Positions 1 through 10,693 of a DNA stretch of 64,000 nt are shown here, piece after piece. The notes beneath the pieces were generated by a model that saw only the letters and a program-made list of their open reading frames with translations, made no database searches and was not told the origin of the DNA. A program made the translations under genes and the position numbers. The stretch covers positions 558,001 through 622,000 of the forward strand of contig WOAB01000568.1 of NCBI GenBank assembly GCA_027886185.1, read 5' to 3'. Position 1 is the first letter of the stretch; every line of letters begins with the position of its first letter. This DNA comes from Rheum nobile. Lineage: Eukaryota; Streptophyta; Magnoliopsida; Caryophyllales; Polygonaceae.

Positions 1-585
1 AAATTGACAAAATTCAAAACTCATAACTTTCGCTCAAAGTTGTGTCTAGTGTCGTAAATGGTAAATTGTAGGTGTTTTTAGTGTTGTTTTTCGCTCAAAC
101 TCTTAGCTCTTTGTCCCCCCCCCCTCACAATATTTTGACAATAATTAAGATTATTCACAAAAAGAAATTGACAAATCTTAAATCTCATAGATTTCGCTCA
201 AAGTTGTGCCTTGTGTCGTAAAATATAAATCGTATGTGTTTTTAGTGTTGTTTGTCGCTCAAATACTTATCTCTTTGTTTCCAAACGCTTAGTTCTTTAT
301 ATATATTTAACACCTTTCAGAACAATATAAGATGATAAACAGAAAAAAATTGACAAAATTTAAAACTCATAACTTTTGCTCAAAGGTGTGACTTGTATCG
401 AAAATGATAAATCGTATGTGTTTTTGATATTGTTTGTCGTTCAAATACTTAATTCTTTGTTTTCGGTCAATATTTTGATAATATAAGTATTCTACAACAA
501 TTAAATATCCAACCAATTTTTCCAAACTCTGCTTTTTGTTTCTCGCAAATTTGAAACTCTTTGTTTTTTCCTAATATTTTGAAGG
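1..585. repeat. Satellite array, left edge (about 156-bp monomer)
   Basis: Diverged tandem monomers carry the landmarks of the main array: AACTTTCGCTCAAAGTTGTG, a GTGTTTTTAGTGTTGTTTGTCG core, and the block AATATTTTGACAATATAAG. The last monomer (about 480-585) is the most decayed and still reads CTCTTTGTTTTTTCCTAATATTTTGA up to the point where the GC-richer LINE leader begins. The A/T-rich variant near 290-345 (TATATTTAACACCTTTCAG) matches the first monomer after the LINE at about 23966-24020. No gene is visible. Confidence 0.9.
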
Positions 586-878
586 AAAAAGCTCTCTTTT
601 TTGGGGTTTCCGACCTTCCTCCGGCGGTTCTCCGGCGATTCTCCAGCTTGCCCCCTCCCTCCTTTCTTTGGCTTCCTCTTCTCTTGGCCGACAGTCATGG
701 TGACTTAGCGTCTTCTCTGGCTGTCATGGGCCCCTCTCATCCCGCTCCTGGGCTCGTTGTCTTCTCGCCCTGCCAGATCTGAGTTCTTTATTGTCGGTGA
801 TGCTCCGATAGGCTTCTCCGGTCATCCCCTTCCTCTCTCCCAACCCTTTTCTCCTCGTGGCTTCCCCCTGTGTTGTTG
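586..878 (+). other. LINE 5' leader
   Basis: C/T-rich sequence, clearly more GC-rich than the satellite before it, leading to the first ATG of ORF1 at 879. It resembles the pyrimidine-rich 5' untranslated leader of plant L1 elements. Short open frames here are compositional. The exact transcription start cannot be placed. Confidence 0.55.
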
Positions 879-3353
879 ATGACTCGCGGCCTTCCCCCTA
901 GACCCCCTCCCTATTCTCTGTCTCAGCCCCCAAACCCTAGGTCTCGTCTTTCTTCTCCCGCCGGTGACCTTCTCCCCCCAGGTGAAGTTGTTCTCGCCTT
1001 GTCGAAGGCGAATCTTGAGCGCTCCAGATCTAGTTGCCCTCGTCTTGTCGTCCCTCCTCTTCCCCTAGCGGCTCCTGGTGCGGCCGTCCCTGCTTCTGGT
1101 TCCCTTCCTCCTCTTTCGTACTCTTCAGATCTAGGCCTCTCCAAGGAGCCGTCGTCCTTGTTGGCTTCCCCTTCAGCTGTTATCCCCTCTTCTTGTGCTG
1201 AGTTTGGTCTTAGTTGTCCCGGTGTTTCTCACCCAGGTGGCAGCTCTCTCCCCACAGTTCTTGCTTCTAAATCTGTTGGCCCATTAGAGGAAGGTTCAGT
1301 GGTGATTGCCCTTGGTACTGATGCTATTGTGGGAGACTCTAACTGTGGAGATGCAAGTGTTGCTGGCCCCTTCATTGATGACAACAATTTGTGTCATGGT
1401 TCAGATGCTTCTCAGCTGCTGGTGTCGAGCTCCACAGTGTTGTGTCATGTTCCCGTCGTGCTAGGCCAGACGCCTAAGTATGCTGCTCAGCCTGATGACA
1501 ACAATTTAGGGAATTTGGGGACTTCTTCTGGTGTCATTGACACTTTCTATGTTGGCTCCTTATTTGAATTTGTAGCTGCTCAGTAGCCATCACCTCCCAT
1601 TGTTGTTGACTCCTCCGTAGTAGCCCAGCAGCCTCCAATCCATGATGTTCAGCTTGCTCCAATGGGTTCTAATGTCCTTTTATAACCTAATATAGCAAAA
1701 GTTCAGCAGAAGCTTCCAATCCATTTTAGCGATTCAGTCGGGGCTCATCAGCTCGATATTTTGCTTAATGAATTGAGTTCTAAAGGGGTTCCGTTGGATG
1801 TGGTTTTAGGGTCCTTGAATGCTCTAAATAAGGCCTTAACCATTTCTTCCTCCTCCTATGAGAACAAGGACAAAGGCACTTTGAAGAATTCCCATAGTAG
1901 TGATCCCACGAAGCTAGCTCATAACAAGGCCCTGATCTCTCATAGCTTCCCTCCGCTCCCCTCGTCTGTGGGAGAACCTCCGATGATTATCCATAAGCCT
2001 ATTGTGGATAAGGGTAACTCTTTTTGGCAAGCTCTTAGCGGCAATCAAAATATTGTCAATGCTAGAAAAATTGCTTTTCATCCTGATGCGCAGAAAGGTT
2101 GAGTTGCCTAGCAGCAATCTCACATTGCTCATGGTATAGCTAGATGGCAACATATGCTTATCGGCGTTGTTCTTGGGCCGCAACCCTCCGTTAACTATAT
2201 GATGTGGTTTATGAGTCAAAATTGAAAGATTAATGCTCCTACTCTCTATTATAAAAGAAATGGTACTTTTATTTTCAAATTTCAAAGCGAAGAGGATCTA
2301 AAATGGGTATTATCCTCTGGCCCTTGGATCTTAGGAGGATTGCATCCCTTAGTGCTTAAAAATTGGTCCCCCGGAATGTCTATTGATTCGTGCTCATTCC
2401 AAGAAGTTCCTGTGTGGATTACCTTGCCGGATTTAGACCAAACTCTTTTTAATGATACTACTTTGGGACTTATAGGTAGTTCGATCTATTGGTAAACCTA
2501 TATGATTAAATAGTTTGACAAGTTATGTTGAGCGTATATCCTACGCTCGTATGCTGGTAGAGGTGACTGTGGGAGAGTCCAAGATGAATCACACCACTAT
2601 TGTTTGGCCAGACGAAATTGAGAAGTCTCAGGAGATAGTTTTTGAGGGTCTCCTTTGGGCATGCTCCACTTGCTCTAGTTTTGGACACACTGAAAAATTA
2701 TGCCCTAAATCCCCTTCTCGTCTACCCCATGAGGCTAGACGCTTTTGGGCTAAAAAGAGTGGCTCTAGCTCGTTGACCTACTCTGACAAGGAGACACCTG
2801 CTATTCCCTTGGAGGGCTCCTATGCTCCTTTGAGTGGTGTTTCTAGTTTCCCCACTCTAGGTGCGCTTAGTTCTGCGGATCGCTCAACCTTTACTATTTG
2901 TCCTTCCCTCTACCAGATTCTCTGGACCAAGGTATGTTTCTTCCCTCTGTCCTCTCTTTAGACACTAATGTGTGTTCTAGTGGTCCTTAGGGTATAGCAA
3001 TTTCCTCTGTTCTGCAAGGACCTAGACAAGAGTCTGCTTGGCAAGATCCTACCTCTTCATTAGCTTTGGTTGATATTCTCTTCCCTGAGTGCTTTGAAAA
3101 TTTCTATCCCCCTTCTGGTTCTAGACATTTCCCCTTGTCCGAAAGGAGTTCGATTGTTACGACAGACAAAACCTTTAAGGCCCCTCACCCTGATAACTGG
3201 AAAATTGCATGTGGCAAAAAAACAATATCCCATTCCAAGGGTTCTAAGTTTGGTACTGTAGCTGAGCTGCTTCGCCTGGATGGTAGGGAAGGTAATTCCA
3301 TTTCTGTCCATGACACTGACGTAGCATCAGTTAAAGGGTTTATTTATGGATAA
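879..3353 (+). pseudogene. LINE ORF1 (gag-like RNA-binding protein), broken
   Basis: ORF1 proteins of plant L1 elements bind element RNA. Reading from the ATG at 879, the frame has a Pro/Ser-rich N-terminus, then stops at 1584-1586 (TAG), near 1684 (TAA), at 2100-2102 (TGA) and near 2223. It continues into a DUF4283-like block (about 2240-2490; motifs LKWVLSSGPWILGG and PVWITLPDL). A one-base frameshift near 2488 moves the next part into another frame, where ISYARMLVEV is followed by the knuckle CSTCSSFGHTEKLC (C-x2-C-x4-H-x4-C, about 2668-2710). More shifts follow before the final TAA at 3351-3353. That stop overlaps the ORF2 ATG at 3346, a plausible stop-restart arrangement. It is non-functional. 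Confidence 0.8.
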
Positions 3354-5082
3354 CTTATCCATGGGTTGCTGGAATGTTACAGGGTTTCGTGCTCCCAATA
3401 AATTCAAGATGGTTGCTGATTTCTGCTCTAATCATAAATGTTGTCTGTTTGTTGCTTGGGAGACGTGTATTGCCTCTGTTGATGAGTCTGATGTTGTTTC
3501 GCGTCTGATGAGGAATTGGAGATTTATCTCTAATAGTACCTCGTATGATAGAGGTCGTATCCTTCTTCTCTGGGACCCTGTTATGGTTGATGTCCAGGTC
3601 TTCATTGCTCTCCCCCAAGTTATTCATTTCAAGGTTATCCCTAAGTCTGGGGAATCACCTTTTTTTGCTAGTTTTGTTTATGCTTTCTATAACAAAGCTG
3701 GTAGAGTTTCGCTTTGGGACTATCTTAAACTTCAAGCGTCCATCATTGATATCCCCTGGATTATTTCTAGAGACTTTAATTGCCTGATGTATGATGCTAA
3801 AAAGCTCTCCTCTCATGTTAATGCCACTTATAACCTTGATGAGCTTCAATCTTCTGCTTTTGATCATGATGTCACTGACCTTGAATACATTGGTGACTAC
3901 TACACCTGGAGTAACTATAGGGTTCGGGACCATAGAGTTGCATGTAAGCTGGATAGAGTACTGGTCAATGATCATTGGAGACATGCTTATCCTCTATCTC
4001 GATCTTTCTTTGGTCCCCTGAGCTTTCGGATCATTCGTCCATGATTACACAAGTGTTTGGGTCATACAGGCTCAAAAGGATCCCTTTTAGATTCAAGAAC
4101 TTATGGGGTGATGAGCCAGATTTCCTTAACCTTGTCCATAGAGTTTGGAGTACCTAGTTCTATGGAACGGTAAAGTATAAGATTGTTAGGAAGCTCAAGA
4201 TACTCAAGATTACCCTCAAGCAGTTTTATCGCGAGAGATTCAAGGGTCTTCAGAAGGACATTGATAAGGGGCGTCAGAAATTGGGACATCTTCATGGTCT
4301 TCTCCAAACTGATTTGTTTAACACCCAACTTTAACAGGCTATGGATCAAGAACAAGCTTCGCTTTAGAATAAGATCTCTCATCATGTCTTTTACCGCTCA
4401 AAAAGCTAAATTGGATTCATTGAGACTTGGAGAGGAGACTTCTAGTATTTTCCATAAGCAAATGAACTATCGAAGATCCAACAGTCGTATTCTCTTGCTT
4501 TGTGATGATTCGGGTAATCGTATCCAATCTCGTGATGATATTGTCGATCATATTGTCCAATTATTTTCTAGGTTGCTTGGCACTGCTTCTCCCCCTTCCA
4601 AGATTTTCCCTCAGCTTAGGGGACCTTTTGTTGATGTTGCTCTTTTCTCCGAGTTATATAGAACTCCTTCTTGGGCAGAAGTTAAATCTGTGGTCTAGAG
4701 TATTGGTAATAATAAGTCCCCTGGTCCGGATGGCTTTACATGTGCTTTCTTAAAGTTTAGTTGGCCGATCATTGGCAATGATATTGTCCTGGCTGTGTCC
4801 GAGTTCTTTTCCTCAGAGCGTATCTTGAAATAGATTAATTGCACATTCATTAAGTTAGTCCCTAAGTTCCCCAACCTTACTTTGATTACTGATCTGAGGC
4901 CTATTTCGTGGTGCAACACCCTTATGAAGATCATCTCAAAGCTTCTAGCGAAGAAAGTGAAGAGTGTTCTACATGATGTTGTCAATCTGAATCAAGGGGC
5001 CTTCATTCCTAGTCAATCTATCTCGCACAATTCAATAGTGGCACAACAAATCATCACTCAATATGAATATGCGGGGATGTCT
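3346..5082 (+). pseudogene. LINE ORF2, 5' part: endonuclease and start of reverse transcriptase
   Basis: From the ATG at 3346 the frame is open for 232 codons and reads as an APE-type endonuclease: WNVTGFR near the start, GRILLLWDP in the middle, an RDFN motif at about 3769-3780 where the family usually has GDFN, then YTWSNYR and LDRVLVND. A frameshift near 4010 moves the LSDHS end motif into another frame. After several stops, the reverse-transcriptase N-terminal region appears from about 4700: NKSPGPDGF, LITDLRPISW, and NQGAFIPSQSI near 4990. The coding trace is cut at 5082 by the CACTA element and resumes in register after 7203. Inactive. Confidence 0.82.
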
Positions 5083-5104
5083 CACTAGTGGAAAAAACCC
5101 TTTT

Positions 5105-5320
5105 AGAGGCGGGCCTTTTGACACTTATTGAGGCGTACACCGTTTGCCTCTACTGCGGGGGCTACAACAAGTAATGACCCTTTTTGAGGCGGGCAATATA
5201 CGCTTCTAAAAGGACCTTATTGAGGCGAGCCTCCTAAGCCCGCCTCAATAAGTCCCTTACTTCGGCGCCAAAACGAGGGACTTGTTGAGGCGGGCTTATA
5301 AAGGCCCGCCTCAAAAAGTC
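5105..5320. repeat. CACTA left subterminal repeats
   Basis: Several copies of GAGGCGGGC and its complement GCCCGCCTC alternate over about 200 bp just inside the left end. Adjacent inverted copies can pair into short hairpins. In CACTA elements such arrays are known transposase-binding sites; that role is assigned here by family analogy. Confidence 0.8.
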
Positions 5321-6356
5321 TTTTTTAAAAAAATATAAAAAAAAATCGGGATGCATATATTGTTTTCAGCCAGTTAGAATGCATATCATAAACAATTCAT
5401 TATAAGACAGTAATGCATATATTGTTTCCAGTCAGTTAAAAGTATTCAAAATCCAAACATAAGAGGCAACAACAACAAGAAAATGAAAGGGAAAAGAAAA
5501 TGTAGAGATTAATTGTATAAATTAAGCATCTTTCATTCAAGCAAGGACAAGCCAATGAAGTAATGAAATACCGTACCAACCCTCCAATGGCATTGGCCTT
5601 TCAGAGTATATCTGTTGTTACTCTATTCATTCCATATCTCCCTCTCTAGACATGTACTACTCTCAGCTTTTTAACATTTTCTGTGATTACAATTGTTGGT
5701 CTAGCACTATTCTAAAGTCCTACAACTATAAAGTCTGGAAACACAAGATTCTAACAACTAAAAATCAAAGATCATCTTCTCTATTATACATCGATCGTTG
5801 CCGCATATGTCTTGCCCCTTCCTCCTCAGGGAGATCTGCTCCACTATCAACTATAAAGTCTGGAAACACAAGATTCTCAATCAGTAAACACAGAGATTCA
5901 TGTGTTTGTTTCATGGCAAGTCCCACAGCCCAAGTTGTATTTTACAATCCATCTTTAAAATTCTACTAAGATACAAGAATCATGAAAGAAGAGCTTCTAA
6001 GTAGTCATTGAGATTCATGTTTTGTTTGATGCCAGCCACCAGAGCCCAAGTTGCACTTCACAATCTATCTAAAATTCTACTAAGAATTCCAGAATTATGA
6101 TTGAATAGCTTCTAAATAATCGGCAATTATCAGTAGATTATAAGGCAATAAGATCATAAACAAACCGTCCCAAATTCATAAACCCCTATCGCCCCAATGT
6201 GACAAATTTAACAGAAATATTTGCAGCTAAAATTACCCAGAAATAAATTAAGTAAAACCTAATACGTGTCACGAATCAAAGCACCCGATTCGTTAATAGT
6301 GTGTGAACCAACAAAACCCTAAATCGCAAAAAGAAAAGAAGCGGCATAATACTAAC

Positions 6357-6582
6357 CATCTTCACCCTCCTCCTCTTCTTCCTCCTCGTCACTGTCAACT
6401 ATAGCTTCATCGTCAATCAAAGCAGAGACCCGACCCCTTTTCGACGAGCGCCGCTTAGAAGCACCACCATGATACTCCTCCTCCTCGTACTCCTCCTCTT
6501 CCTCCTCATCGTCTTCCTCAGCGACGTCGTCAATAAACTCGGATCTCCTCCTCTTTCTGCTTGGGGGGGCTCGCCGGTGGTC
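6357..6582 (-). pseudogene. Acidic, SPT5-like N-terminal exon fragment carried in the CACTA element
   Basis: On the minus strand a frame is open from about 6582 to 6357. It has a basic patch (SRKRRRSEFIDDVAEEDD), a run of Glu/Asp with Tyr, a second basic patch (SKRRSSKRGRVSALIDDEA) and a final acidic stretch (VDSDEEEEEEEGEDG). It ends at GATG followed by GTTAGT, a good splice donor (GT at 6355-6356). Alternating basic and poly-acidic blocks ending near a first intron resemble the N-terminus of plant transcription elongation factor SPT5. I saw no clear ATG. The likely explanation is a host exon captured by the transposon. Low sequence complexity keeps the identity uncertain; a TE-encoded acidic protein is the alternative. 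Confidence 0.42.
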
Positions 6583-6746
6583 GGGGTGAGGGAGAGAGAG
6601 CGTGAGGAGGGAGTTCGGGGGAGAGATGGACGCAAAGGAGGGTTAGGGCTGAGAGGTATCGGGGCTGGGAGAAAAGAAAGAGAGGAGAGAGAGAAAGAAA
6701 AGAAAAGAGGGAGAGAGAAAGAAAAGCAAAGAGAAAAAAAAAATTG

Positions 6747-7181
6747 TTGAGGCGGGCTTTAAGAGGTCCGCCTCAACAAGCTTTAATTGAGGCGGGCTAT
6801 TTCGCCCGCCTCAATTAGGTATCAGTAGAGGCGGGCCTAACATTGGCCCGTCTCTAATACTTTAGCGGGAATATTTTTTTCAGAAACTTTTTGAGGCGTA
6901 TAATAAATTGCCCGCCTCAACAAGCTTTAATTGAGGCGGGCTACTTGGCCCGCCTCAATTAGTTAGAATTAGAGGCGGGCCTTACCCTGGCCCGCCTCTA
7001 ATACTTTAGCGAGAAATGTTTTTTCGGATACTTGTTGAGGCGTATATTAATTTGCCCGTCTCAAAAAATATTTTTGAGGCGTATAAATTAATTATCCGCC
7101 TCAAAAACCAAAAAAAGTGATTGCCTAAGTCGTTATTGAGGCGTTTTGTACTATGTACGCATCTAAAAGGGAGCCTCAAAA
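6747..7181. repeat. CACTA right subterminal repeats
   Basis: A longer mirror of the left array. TTGAGGCGGGC and its complement recur about every 30-60 bp, and two blocks (about 6747-6870 and 6890-7010) are themselves near-duplicates with the order TGAGGCGGGCT, GCCCGCCTCAATTAG, AGAGGCGGGCC. This is typical subterminal architecture for a CACTA family and explains the GC-rich ladder here. Confidence 0.8.
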
Positions 7182-7200
7182 AGTGTTTTTTCCACTAGTG

Positions 7201-7854
7201 TCTCCTAGATGCACTATCAAAGTGGATCTTCATAAAGCCTTTGACTGCGTTAAATGAGATTTTTTGAAATTTTCTCTAACTTTGTTGGGCTTCCCTCGTA
7301 AGCTTATTTCCCTCATTATGGAATGTGTCACCTCTCCCACCTATTCATTGCTCATCAACGGGGAGAACGAGGGGTTTTTCCAGGGAAAACGGGATCTAAG
7401 GAAAGGTGACCCTCTTTCTCCATACATGTTTGTGATCATCATGGAGATGTTGTCTAGAATGATGGAGAATGCTGCTAGTACTCAAGGATTCCACTTTCAC
7501 CCTAAATGTAGATCGTTGAAACTCTCGAAACTGATGTTTGCTAAATGACCTCCTTTTCTTCTGTAAAGGTGATGTGTTGTCTGTGGCTATTATTAAGCAA
7601 TGTCTGAGGGATTTTGAAGCCCTTTCTGGTCTTGATGTTAATGTCAGGAAGACTGAGGTTTTTCTATCGGGAGTTGACTCTAGTACCTCATAGGCTATTG
7701 TTTCCCTTCTTGGCTTCTCTATGGTCTCCCTCCCCATTACCTGCCTGGGTGTCCCTCTGCTCTCCAAAAGGATCAAAGTCCGAGAATATGCCCCTATCAT
7801 TCGTAAGTTTGATTCTGCTCTTCTTCACTGGTCGAGCAAGCGTACTTCCGATGC
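7201..7854 (+). pseudogene. LINE ORF2, middle part: reverse-transcriptase palm and thumb
   Basis: The RT domain continues directly after the CACTA target duplication. The motif-A region VDLHKAFD is at about 7222-7245, followed by an in-frame TGA. Next come FSLTLLGFPRKLI and QGKRDLRKGDPLSPYMFV, the typical L1 region before the catalytic box. The catalytic box at 7537-7551 is altered: an extra base breaks the frame, and even after correction the first catalytic Asp codon would be Asn. The next frame carries the thumb (LRDFEALSGLDVNVRKTEVF). The segment ends at the hAT insertion; the 8 bp 7847-7854 are the hAT target duplication. Confidence 0.83.
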
Positions 7855-8012
7855 TAGGGGTGAGCATCGGTCCGGAACCGAACCGAAAAAACCGAAAACC
7901 GAAATTCCCAAAAACCTGAACTGAAAACTGAACCGAATTATATTGGATCGGTTCAGTTCGGCCCGAACCCGGTTCAGTTCGATTCGGCTAAAAAACCGAA
8001 AAATCGAATTTG
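7855..8012. repeat. hAT left terminal inverted repeat and subterminal CGGTT-rich zone
   Basis: The TIR is followed by about 140 bp dense in ACCGAAC, CCGAAAACCGA and GGTTCAGTTCG motifs in both orientations, likely transposase-binding sites. The mirror zone is at the right end. The following 8013-8647 is A/T-rich 3' sequence of the element with no gene visible. Confidence 0.8.
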
Positions 8013-8647
8013 TCCAAAACGAGTACAATTTCATCTTCTTACCTAGTTACCTGCATATATGATATAATTTAACATATAATAAATTTAAAATCCCAAAAGC
8101 ATATAATTTAACTGTTTAACTACTTCACATATAAAGTTCAACTTTCAAAGTTCGACTTGATCTACAAAATAATAAAGTTTCATGCTGCCCATGCACATAC
8201 AGAAATATCCAAAACAACATAATAACAAGTAAGATCAATGTTTCACTACATTGTCAAGAAGATCATTTCATCCTTTCAAGTTTGAACTTTGAACATCCAA
8301 AAATTCCCTTTTTCACTGTCAGCTGCCAAGAAGAGCACTAAGAGAAGTTCATCCTTCCATAGTTCCATTGCCATGAAGCTCACACTCTACACCATGTTTA
8401 GAGATAACAATAGTCAATAGTTATGCAATAAAAAAAGAACTAATTGATTGAAAAGACAAATTAATAAGCTACAGAAACTAAGAAAGAACCTTTACTTTGT
8501 CCAAAACGTTGGAGAACATGCTTGCCTATTAAGAAAGGCTATCCCATGTTTTTTTCAACATCTAACAAACATATAAAAAGCATCAAACATTAGTAAACAA
8601 CAATGATGAAATAAGGCAAATAACGATAAAGATAAGAAAAAGATTAC

Positions 8648-10693
8648 ATGCTTCCATTTCCTCGGACTCCTTCAGAAGCTCTATTACTTCACCAAATAAA
8701 TGGGACCTTCCATCAACACGAAGCCAATCTTGAGTGCATATTAGTGCTTGAGCCGTCTAATTAATAATCACATACATCATAGATAAAATTAAATTAGTAT
8801 AAATGTTAACAAGAGTCAAGAAATATAAATAAAATTCTAAGTGTTTATTAAAGGACAAAGAGTCAAAGATGTCACCTTAGTAGATAGAGAGCTTCGAAAT
8901 TTATCAATAGTATGGCCTCCTATGCTAAAGGCAGACTCAGATGGAACCGTAGTGATTGGAATGGCTAATACATCACGGGCCAAATGTGCAAGAATTGGAA
9001 ACCTATGCCCATGACATTTCCATCATATCAAGGTATTAGTGTCAGAGTCAGCAGAATTCCTCAGCTCATGAAAATATTGATCAAATTCATTTATAAATGA
9101 TGCACCAATAGATTTAGACCGCTTTTGCAATTTAGAAGTCAAGTTTTGGAAGAACACTGGACGACCTCCAGAAGCACGCGAACTTGTTCTCGCAGACCTT
9201 GACCTCATCCTATCTTGATCTTCAGCACATGAAGGAGCATAAATCCTTCTATACTCATCAAATAACTCCTTTGTAGCATCCTTAACCGTCTGTGCTAATG
9301 CCTCTCCTTCCTCTTTACCATATAAGTCTTGCAATGCCAGTTCCAATCCTTCAAACTTGTACTTCGGGTCAAGAATAATAGCCACAAACATGAACATATT
9401 CATCTTCTCCATGCTGCCCCAATACTTGTCACACTTTTCTTTCATAGGTACCGCCATGGAACGATAAACATCATCATCACTTTCCACCCATTGATTCAAC
9501 AATTGCACGATGTGACCTATGTAATAAAATACATTACACATCGTCACATAAGAGAACCCCAATACATTGTTTGTGAAGTCATAGAACTCTTTCAAGAAAG
9601 TCACAATAACTTGAATCTTATTCCACTCTTCTGTAGTTATGTGTCCTAAGAACACACCATCAGCATCTCTTGGAGTTTCTAAACGAGGAAAAACACTTCT
9701 ATACTTCAAAGCAACCTCTAACATAGTATAACATGAGTTCCATCTTGTAGGCACATCATATTGCAATGCAGATTTGCACTCAATTTTCAGCTTCTGGGCT
9801 TCTTCTTTGAACATATACAATCTAGCAGGACAGTTCCTTATAAACTTCACAACAAGTCTAACCTTTTCAATGCAATTGACATGAGGCTTTAGACCAGCTT
9901 GGACAATACGATTAGCAATGTGAGCAACAAACCTCATGTGTAGATACTTAGCATTGTTAATGCTACTACCATTTGCTACAACCATCTCCTTCAACTCTTT
10001 ACAAGCAGAATCATTAGCACTTGCATTATCCACAGTCACAGTAAAAACCTTATCACATAAATCCCAATGCCTCGAACAATCTTCAACATCTCTAGCAATA
10101 TCAGCACCCTTATGACCACTGTTTGGACAAAAATTCAATATTCTTCGCTGTAATGTCCAATCATTATCAACAAAATGAATAGTCAAACTCATATAGTTTA
10201 CCCTTTGAATATAAGTCCATGTATCAGTAGTCAGACAACCCCTTTGGCAATTCTTCTGCAAATAAGCTTTCAACTTCATTTGTTCCTCCAGAAATAGTTT
10301 ATAACAATCACGTGCAATGGTGAAAGGTGAAGGTATCTTAAAGGTAGGGCACATTGATAATAGAAGATCTTGGAAGAAAGGCTTCTCCACAAACATAAAA
10401 GGCAACTCTTCTCCAACTATCAATCTAATCAGATTTCTCCTCACAACATCTAGATCTAGCACCCAATTTTTCATCTTATAAAGTTCACCTTCAGAAAGTT
10501 TCTCTAAGACAATTTTAGATTGGGTACCTTGATCCTGGTTTTCTGGGTTCTCTACACAAGTCTTGGAGTGCTTGATCAGATTTGTGGTGCCATTCTTCAA
10601 AGTATATGCAGTAAATGTTTTCTTGCAATAGTTGCATTCTGCTCTAGGCTTCTTGTTTTTGTCAATAAAAGGCCTGAAATGTTTCCAAGCAGC
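8648..10693 (-). pseudogene. hAT transposase, BED finger to C-terminal dimerisation domain (RICESLEEPER-like), broken
   Basis: hAT transposases excise and reinsert their element. From the gypsy junction at 10693 the minus strand reads a BED zinc finger (C-x2-C, with H-x3-C downstream at 10570-10556), then CLTTDTWT and TVDNASAND carrying two presumed catalytic Asp residues, the RWNSCYTMLEVAL block, an ILDPKYK motif, and an Arg/Ser-rich linker. A TGA at 9023-9025 replaces one Trp of the usual double-Trp motif. The same frame continues as the C-terminal hAT domain (ARDVLAIP, then PSESAFS with the presumed catalytic Glu). It passes a likely intron (donor GT at 8874-8875, acceptor AG at 8757-8758) into AQALICTQDWL and EVIELLKESEEM. 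The upstream exon is at 19955-20220. The stop and the 9.3-kb insertion make it a pseudogene. It is close to domesticated RICESLEEPER/DAYSLEEPER genes but sits between its own TIRs, so a transposon gene is the better call. Confidence 0.9.

Larger units (their letters stand above)
5083..7200. mobile_element. Non-autonomous CACTA DNA transposon (2118 bp)
   Basis: Both ends carry the CACTA-superfamily terminus. The left end reads CACTAGTGGAAAAAACCCTT and the right end, on the complementary strand, CACTAGTGGAAAAAACACTT; similarity continues for about 28 bp. The 3-bp target duplication TCT is present at 5080-5082 and 7201-7203, and its removal restores the LINE reading. Subterminal regions are packed with inverted and direct copies of TGAGGCGGGC, as expected for transposase-binding repeats. 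No TNPD- or TNPA-like transposase is recognisable, so mobility would depend on a partner element. The interior at about 5331-6350 is A/T-rich and apparently non-coding. The segment 6590-6745 is a purine-rich GAGA/AAAG tract. Confidence 0.92.

Noticed and set aside
9329..9649. Plus-strand open frame of 106 codons opposite the hAT transposase
   Set aside because: It is the shadow of a well-supported transposase frame on the other strand.
8648..10693. A domesticated RICESLEEPER-like host gene
   Set aside because: It lies between matching hAT terminal repeats with a target duplication and has a nonsense codon and a 9.3-kb insertion, so a dead transposon gene is the simpler reading.
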